A program made the translations under genes and the position numbers. From the NCBI GenBank assembly GCA_910592205.1, contig CAJVPJ010000351.1, positions 1-27,466 of the forward strand: a DNA stretch of 27,466 nucleotides. The letters are read 5' to 3'. The notes beneath the pieces were generated by a model. It had not been told where the DNA came from. It saw only the letters and a program-made list of their open reading frames with translations, and made no database searches. The stretch is from Paraglomus occultum. Taxonomy: Eukaryota; Glomeromycota; Glomeromycetes; Paraglomerales; Paraglomeraceae. Below are positions 21,753-27,466 of the stretch, piece by piece. Each line of letters opens with the position of its first letter. The first letter of the stretch is position 1.

Positions 21753-22076
21753 CCAACAATCTCCCGCAATTTAGATGATGAGCAGTCTATGTTGAACATT
21801 CTGAGAGGGCGAAGCTACACACAACAACAGGAGCAAGAAACTGTCAGTCAACTTGCCAGAGAACAAGTAGAACAAAAATGCTATTGTAATAAGAAACGAT
21901 ACGTTTAAGAGAGATAAGCGAGAGGTCGAGGAATATGCTAGTGATTATGTTCGTGTAAAGATTCCGCGGGCTGATAGACGGCGTTTGGAAAGGAAATAAT
22001 TAGTATGTAAAGTGGTAGAGGTATTAGAGTGAGGTCAATACAAGCTTCACACGAAAATAGACAATGTCACAATGTG
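21753..22076 (+). pseudogene. Decayed integrase C-terminus (GIN/KRBA2-like)
   Basis: From 21753 the frame reads a Gln/Glu-rich helix (TQQQEQETVSQLAREQVEQK) to a TAA at 21906. One frame on, it continues with YASDYVRVKIPRADRRRLERK, a stop, LVCKVVEVLE, a stop, then GQYKLHTK. 'DYVRVKIPRxDR...LxCKVxEVxxxxYxLxTK' is the small beta-barrel at the C-terminus of integrases of the GIN/Ginger or gypsy type, often labelled KRAB-A domain-containing 2-like in fungal annotations. At least two stops and one frameshift interrupt it. The DDE catalytic core is not visible upstream. It is clearly a relic, not an active element. Confidence 0.65.
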
Positions 22077-23149
22077 AAATTCACTGTCATGTGTTAATGG
22101 CTAATTCACCAGTTATACAAACCGACGATATGATATGTCACACAAACGGATATTGTAGGTATGATGATCGTCACACAAAAATTGCGGATTTACTATGAAA
22201 ATTCGTTTTCGCTTCTAGGACAACCACCTGACTTTCACATAAACCACTGCATATTTTTGGATAAACATAAACTTGAGGATCTACACTTTTGCCCTAACAA
22301 AGTTTTTTTTTCCCTGTTTCCTTGGAAAAACTGAAAAAGATTTTCGCATTGAAGTTACCACATCAAACCATAAAGTACTTACAACCCAACTTCTAACTGA
22401 AACAAAATTTCAATAAAACAAAGAGTTATTTACTAGACAGACTGCTTTTTGTGGTGCGAGTATTCCTTGTAATGTATAGACATTGGTGAGAAAAGCAATG
22501 TTCAATGTAGACTTGCTGAATAGATTTTGAGAGGTAACGTAGTGTAGACCGTAGGAACTTGCAGTAAACTGTGCGTAAAAAGAATAAATTATGGAATGTG
22601 TTCACGTTAAACTGTCAATGTGTTAATGTCAAAAGTTGAAGGGAGAAAGAAGACAGCACAGAACTTCCGAGAAAGCAATCACTATGCGATATCTTTAATA
22701 ATACTTTTTTGCTACGTCTTCCATATTAATATCTAAAAACTTTTTGGCTTTTCTGAAAGCTCTTTTGAGCACTACATGGCCGTATACGTAAAGTCTGAAA
22801 AGTAAAATTTTCCGAAAAGGATTCTCCTGTCGAAGACCAAAATCTTGGTTTGCTCTGAAGTAGTATATCGCAAGAACCAGTAAACTTGAGTACACGGGAT
22901 AAAGTGTAGACAAAAGGACTTGTTTGTGAGAAAAATTCTGGTTAGGACAAGTGTGCAAGGTCGCTTGAGTATTTCGCCGCTATTTTTTTGTGAAGTCAAG
23001 TGATTTTGCGTGAGTCAGATAATATTCATATTAAATTGCACCCAGTGTGACAAATCGTTGGACTGATAAGCTAAGCTATTATAATTAGAAACATTAATTT
23101 TTCTTTTTGCTGTTATCTTTAACGAATTATAAAGTGATATAGTCGAGTA
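22077..23149. other. Region without an intact gene
   Basis: The best frame is at 22695-22958 (-); it ends with a basic helix (KRAFRKAKKFL) and could be a terminal exon after the AG at about 22945, but no upstream exon was found. No RNA gene or clear repeat was seen. Confidence 0.45.
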
Positions 23150-23201
23150 CAGTTGACTTTCTCTAAATGCACGCTCTTGGGACTGAAAAATTTAGAGCGT
23201 G
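23150..23201. repeat. Pogo-like terminal sequence with perfect hairpin
   Basis: TA (23148-23149) is followed by CAGTTGACTTTCTCTAAATG, a start typical of pogo/Tigger ends. Directly inside lie CACGCTCT (23170-23177) and its exact inverse AGAGCGTG (23194-23201). No opposite end was found within the window, so this may be a solo or truncated end. Confidence 0.45.
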
Positions 23202-23550
23202 GATAATATAAGCGTTAGGGATTTATTTGTATTATTAAATCACGTAATGACAATAAGTAACGACGATAAATATGTTATTATGGTGCAGATTATCTAAAGC
23301 TCGAAATAAATTAACCAACTTTCAAAACCCTAAGGCTTTTCTATTAGATGATATGGAGAAAAACTAACCCATGAGAATGATAGAACAGATAATGCGGAAC
23401 AAAAGTTACGGTTTAGATTTTTGAGTCAACTAAAAAAGTTTTGAATTTTAGGGATTTAAAAAGTGATAGTTTTCTTATGTTTTCTTAAGTTTCCTTAAGA
23501 AAAATAGAAATTTCGGACACACCAGTTGTGTAACTTTCGTGTGTAACAAT

Positions 23551-23834
23551 CAGTTATCCAATAAATTGCATGTAATTCCACTACCTCAAAGAAAGGCCGC
23601 ACACGAAAAAGTGTCTCGAGGTAGGAGAGGCAGATTTATTAGAGGTGAATTTGATTTTATCAATATTGATACAGACGCAGGCACATTGGAGATAATGGAG
23701 ATGGTATTGGAAGACGATTTATTAAGCGAACAATTTTGGGAAAATGATGGGGTAAGTGATTGGGGAAGTGATCTTGCTGCTAAACCGCACAGAAGAATCC
23801 CGAAGATGCATGGGATGAATTACAAACAAATTAA
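23551..23834 (+). pseudogene. Probable coding exon(s) of unknown family
   Basis: A frame open from 23470 has coding character from about 23551: LHVIPLPQRK, a basic patch (VSRGRRGRFIRGEF), then an acidic region ending LSEQFWENDG. It has no early ATG, so a start exon is missing; the AG at 23549-23550 is a plausible acceptor. GTAAGT at 23752 and CACAG ending at 23792 would remove 41 nt, with TGCTAAAC just upstream as a branch-like site. Exon 2 would then read KNPEDAWDELQTN to TAA at 23832-23834. After that stop the same frame still looks coding (FDQLSKPEMQAHV), which suggests a nonsense mutation. Without splicing the frame runs to TAA 23881-23883. I do not recognise the family; it may belong to a transposon. 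Confidence 0.4.
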
Positions 23835-23883
23835 TTCGATCAACTTTCTAAACCAGAAATGCAAGCGCACGTTATATAAATAA

Positions 23884-24525
23884 GCATATACTGTTCAATC
23901 TGCAACATTAATGTCAACGTCGAATTCTACTTTATTCGAAATTTGAAGCGTTTAGACAAGTAATATAATTTTTCAAAAAAAAAATCATAAATCCTTATTG
24001 TGATTTCAGAACATTTTCCCCTCATGATTTTGGTTAGTGATTGCTCTCATTATTACTGGTTGATTGGGCGAATGTCATGTGATTGTTAATGATCTGCAGA
24101 ACAAAATTTCGGACTGTTCGGTATTTAGATGATTCGCACTATAGCTTTTTATGTAATAGTAATAATAATTATTGCATAAAATACTGATTTATGCTTGCCT
24201 GTCGCATCATACTAGCTTTTCTTTCTCTATATACCTGATGTATGGTTTGATACGTGATATATGGCCCGATTTATGGCATGGTGTAAACGATCGGCACAAT
24301 GCAAGTTTAGTAAATCATACTCAAGAGTCGGATAAGGCAGCTTACTTATACAAAAGTGTCACGTACGTACATTATTTTCATATTAGAATGCTCCTTGAAC
24401 GTACGTGCAGAATAAGGTAAGTGTGCATTTATCAGTAAGTCCCCGAGGTTGGAAATTTGAAATACTGTGTATTCAAAGAGTGCAGTCAGAGAGAATCAGC
24501 TGTATGTTGTGTTGAAGTAAAAATG
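23884..24525. other. Intergenic region, no gene supported
   Basis: AT-rich. One frame (24172-24417, +) ends at a consensus GTAAGT donor and contains an ATG at about 24238, but no second exon or domain was recognised. Confidence 0.4.
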
Positions 24526-24726
24526 AGTTGACCGATTCGAAAGTGGGTTGACCGATTCGGAAGTGGGTCAAATATTCGAAAATGGGTTGACCGATTTGGA
24601 AGTAGGTCAAATTTGGAAATGGGTTAACCGATTCGGAAGTAGGTCAAATATTCGAAAATGGTTGACCGATTTGAAAGTGGGTCAAATTCGGAATTAGGTG
24701 TTGACCGATTCGGAAGTGGGTCAAAA
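24526..24726. repeat. ~38-bp minisatellite built from two ~19-bp half units
   Basis: About five and a half units of 37-39 bp, each made of GTTGACCGATTCGGAAGTGG and a related half, GTCAAATATTCGAAAATGG. The two halves share the GATTCGGAAGTGG-like core, so the longer unit probably arose by doubling of a shorter one. The array ends seven bases before the dispersed repeat at 24734. Confidence 0.9.
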
Positions 24727-24733
24727 TAAGAGG

Positions 24734-25087
24734 GCCGTGTAACATTTCGTTGTAACAATTTGACCATGTGATCTGCGGACAATCGATGATTCGATCAAAG
24801 CCAATTATAAAAAGTATCACACGTAAAGAAATCTACTTTTGAATGTTATTTGCAAGTCAGTCTGTCGTCGGGTTCTGGAGCCAAGCATTATTCGCATTCA
24901 TAGCAAGAGAGAATTGTGAGTTTGGAAGCCCGAACTAGTTTCGTCGTTGGAGTGTATGACTTTATGATTAATAGACAGTTTCATTCTCTTATGGTTTTTA
25001 ACTATTATTTTTTAGTTGGCGAGTAATTTGTGTAGAAAAGATGCTTTTCATAAGCTGGGTCACACAAATACATTATAACGCATATTC
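24734..25087 (+). repeat. Dispersed repeat, copy 1 (at least 354 bp)
   Basis: This stretch is similar along its whole length to 27100-27466, in the same orientation. Shared landmarks are GCCGTGTAACATTTCG at the left edge, TGTAACAATTT, GGAGTGTATGACTTTAT, a T-run ending TTTTTTAG, and AGCTGGGTCACACAAATACA near the right. Similarity stops sharply on the left. The right boundary cannot be seen because copy 2 is cut by the window. No conserved protein frame stands out. Confidence 0.9.
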
Positions 25088-27099
25088 TTTACTATCCACG
25101 TCTGTATCAGGCAGCTGCATTGTTAATTACCGAACATACGACGATACTGTAAACGTCATTGGAGAGACATTAAAATTGGCAATAACACCTTTGCTATATT
25201 CAAAACTTACTTTTTCTCTACCAATAAGTGTTACATTTAGAATACATAAATTTCACTCATATATGTACTCAGACCATTATCTTCAGACACTCCCCTTCCC
25301 CAAAAAATGCAAATACAATCTTATCGGGATTGCAAGATTTTCAAAGATGGCAGTTGTCATACGAATGTTCTATTGGTAATATCCAATGCATGTCTGCATG
25401 TAGCTTGGAAATAATCATTATAATAACAAAAGTGTTCAAATTATATCCACCTTCCGCCAATCAATTTTATATTCTGGAATGGGGGGTCATAGCAAAGACA
25501 ACAAAAATATTAATATGTTATTCATGTCATTTCAGGGAAAAACGATGTCGGGTACACAATATGATAAATCCTTTGAACGTTATTTATATGGTTAGTGGAG
25601 GAATTATCTAATAGTCATGTGTTGTATTGGAAGCAACAATTTATACCATTTATATACAGCAACCATCGCATCAAATGCAAAATGGAATACAGACGCTATT
25701 AATGACGAATTAATTATTGATTGGCAAATAAATAAAGCATACATAGCCTTCTATATCTATTTGGAACATTTACCACGGGCAAAGATTACGTAATATAAAG
25801 TAGAATTCATGGCAAAAAGCTTCGATCAATATTTCTGCCTAAATGCTCAAATAATATCAAAGTGCTTAATTTGTCAACAGTTTGATTAGTTTCAGAAACG
25901 AATGGAATGAACAAGCTTCGTATAACCGTGTTATTAGAATCGTCTAATATCCATCTTCTTACAAAAGATAACCAATAACAATAGACCGAGCGATAATTTT
26001 ATCGAGTTTAATAAGATTGTGTACTTTTTGCCGCATTACAGTCGTCACTTAATAAAACTTCAATGGGATTATTCATACCAACTCAATGCAACAACGGGAA
26101 TAACCGGAACTTAGAAAATTGGCGTAATTCTTTGTGGTATAAACAGTAGATCAATTGTTACGTGACCATGCATAAGATTTTCCCCGGGCTATCGACGCAG
26201 TCTGAATGTTATACTATTTAAAATATTGCTTTATTTCCCTCCTTTTTTATATACCATTATTTGTATTTTGATATACTAAAAAAATCAAGCCAATCAAATA
26301 TAAGAAAACCCATACAAGGAGAAAATAAATTTGTAATTATACTAATATTGTATTGATTTATCGTCCACTGTTCTCTGGGTAACACAAATTCTCAGCCAAC
26401 CTGAAGACCGTACAAACGAACAAATATCATATTTATTACTAATCAAAAGGTCACATAGTAGAATGCACGTAAACCACAGCACACTACAGGTTGTATAACG
26501 TTCTGAGAACCTGTAATGACAATTAAAAGACTTGTTTATCGCAATAAAAGTAATGTGTCGACTCAGAATAAATACCCATTAGAATGTTTGACATATTTTT
26601 TGTTTTTTACGAGGCCTAAATAAATTTCTTCAACGGACTTAGTATAAAATCTGAACGTTTATTTAAGTACTAATGTAAATAAGAGCAACGTTATGTTTAC
26701 TTAAAACTACTTTACTCTACAATTATTAAAGGTAGCGGCATATATGACTATCAATAACGCTCTTATATGTAGCACTTATGTAAGATAATCATACGTTTAA
26801 GTCTAAACACAAAGAAGAAGAAAAATTGTCCCCTCCCCCCACCTTTGAATGCAGTTGGCAAATTGATAAAATTACCCCCAGCTCTCTCTCTCCGTTGCGT
26901 TTATACGATTCTGCAAGATAAGCCTTATTTATGTTGCACGCATAGCGTAGAGATTGAGGCATACAATTACATCATAGCGATTAACGAAATATATATATAT
27001 CTGCAATTATTTAATTTATTATACTAAGGTTTCCACAAACCATATATCGTTATAAAGAGAGCCTCTAACTACTGTTAGCAGTATGACTGTACCATGTTA
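25088..27099. other. Region between the two repeat copies, no gene supported
   Basis: About 2 kb of AT-rich DNA. Overlapping frames at 25041-25379 and 25228-25611 show no domain; the first begins inside repeat copy 1 and its ATG is not conserved in copy 2. There is no primer-binding site, polypurine tract, gag or pol sequence, so a retrotransposon interior is not supported. TACAGGTT (26485-26492) and AACCTGTA (26508-26515) form a small perfect inverted pair. Confidence 0.5.
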
Positions 27100-27466
27100 G
27101 CCGTGTAACATTTCGGATAATCCCGATTGTTTGTAACAATTTAGCCCATCCATGTGATCTACGGACAACAGACTTGGCAATGGTTATGATTCGAAGCCAT
27201 TTAAGCATATTGTAAAAAGTATCACATGTCAAAAAAACTACTTTTGAATGCTCAGCCTGTCATCAGAAGCGTTATTTCCATTCATAACAGAAGAAAATTG
27301 CGGGTTTGAAAGCAAGGGCTAATTTCGTCATTGGAGTGTATGACTTTATAGTCAATAGATGGTTTCGATCTTTTATGGCTTTACCATTATTTTTTTTAGT
27401 TGACAAATATTTGTGAAAGGATACTTTCATCAGCTGGGTCACACAAATACATCACAACGCATATTC
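27100..27466 (+). repeat. Dispersed repeat, copy 2 (cut by window end)
   Basis: Second copy of the repeat at 24734. It carries a 13-base insertion (GATAATCCCGATT) shortly after GTAACATTTCG and several other small differences. It runs to the last base of the window, so the full unit is longer than seen. Confidence 0.9.

Noticed and set aside
22695-22999. Two overlapping minus-strand frames of 75 and 87 codons
   Set aside because: One could be a last exon with a basic helix, but no upstream exon or family match was found.
23371-23440. Short coding-like stretch (AEQKLRFRFLSQLKKF) resembling an N-terminal part of a GIN-like protein
   Set aside because: Too short, followed by a stop, and the resemblance is only by eye.
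24172-24420. 82-codon frame ending at a consensus GTAAGT donor
   Set aside because: No matching acceptor exon was identified and the dispersed repeat begins soon after; one donor site is weak evidence.
25041-25379. 112-codon frame starting inside repeat copy 1
   Set aside because: Its ATG is not kept in copy 2 and small indels between copies shift the frame, so it is not under coding constraint.
24734-27466. LTR retrotransposon bounded by the two direct repeats
   Set aside because: No TG...CA boundaries, primer-binding site, polypurine tract or gag-pol remnant was seen between the copies.

Overview
The window looks like nuclear DNA of a fungus, most likely an arbuscular mycorrhizal fungus (Glomeromycotina, Rhizophagus-like). 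The reasons are short GT-AG introns, AT-rich gene-poor DNA, a tyrosine-kinase-like domain fused to Sel1 repeats, a tandem pair of large F-box-like proteins, and many decayed DNA transposons. Kinase-Sel1 and F-box-like expansions are typical of this group as I recall them; no database search was possible, so the species is not fixed.

Layout. 1-619 (-) is the start of a gene running off the left edge: a poly-Q/H tract followed by a zinc-finger-like domain of the FAR1/FLYWCH (MULE) type. 2014-2389 (-) is a two-exon gene for a 75-residue secreted protein that a plain ORF scan does not show. 2924-3088 is a MITE with 36-bp inverted ends. 4649-6862 (+) is a four-exon kinase-Sel1 gene with all catalytic motifs; a one-base deletion inside its 108-bp tandem repeats breaks the frame. 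8020-8856 is a pogo/Tigger-like element with perfect 23-bp terminal inverted repeats and a decayed transposase tail.

10167-11663 (-) and 15905-17455 (-) are F-box-like paralogues about 4.2 kb apart. Both have a TATA box upstream, and only the second carries an in-frame hexanucleotide (Asn-Glu) expansion. Between them lie a C-rich foldback element and a possible transposase helix-turn-helix relic. From 17.5 kb to the right end I find no intact gene. This part holds a TA-flanked MITE (18590-18814), a decayed GIN/KRBA2-like integrase tail (21753-22076), a probable coding exon of unknown family (23551-23834), a minisatellite (24526-24726), and two copies of a repeat of at least 354 bp (24734 and 27100).

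The genes do not form a pathway. The setting is a few host genes from expanding families (signalling kinase, putative ubiquitin-ligase adaptors, a candidate effector) in transposon debris from at least three unrelated element groups.
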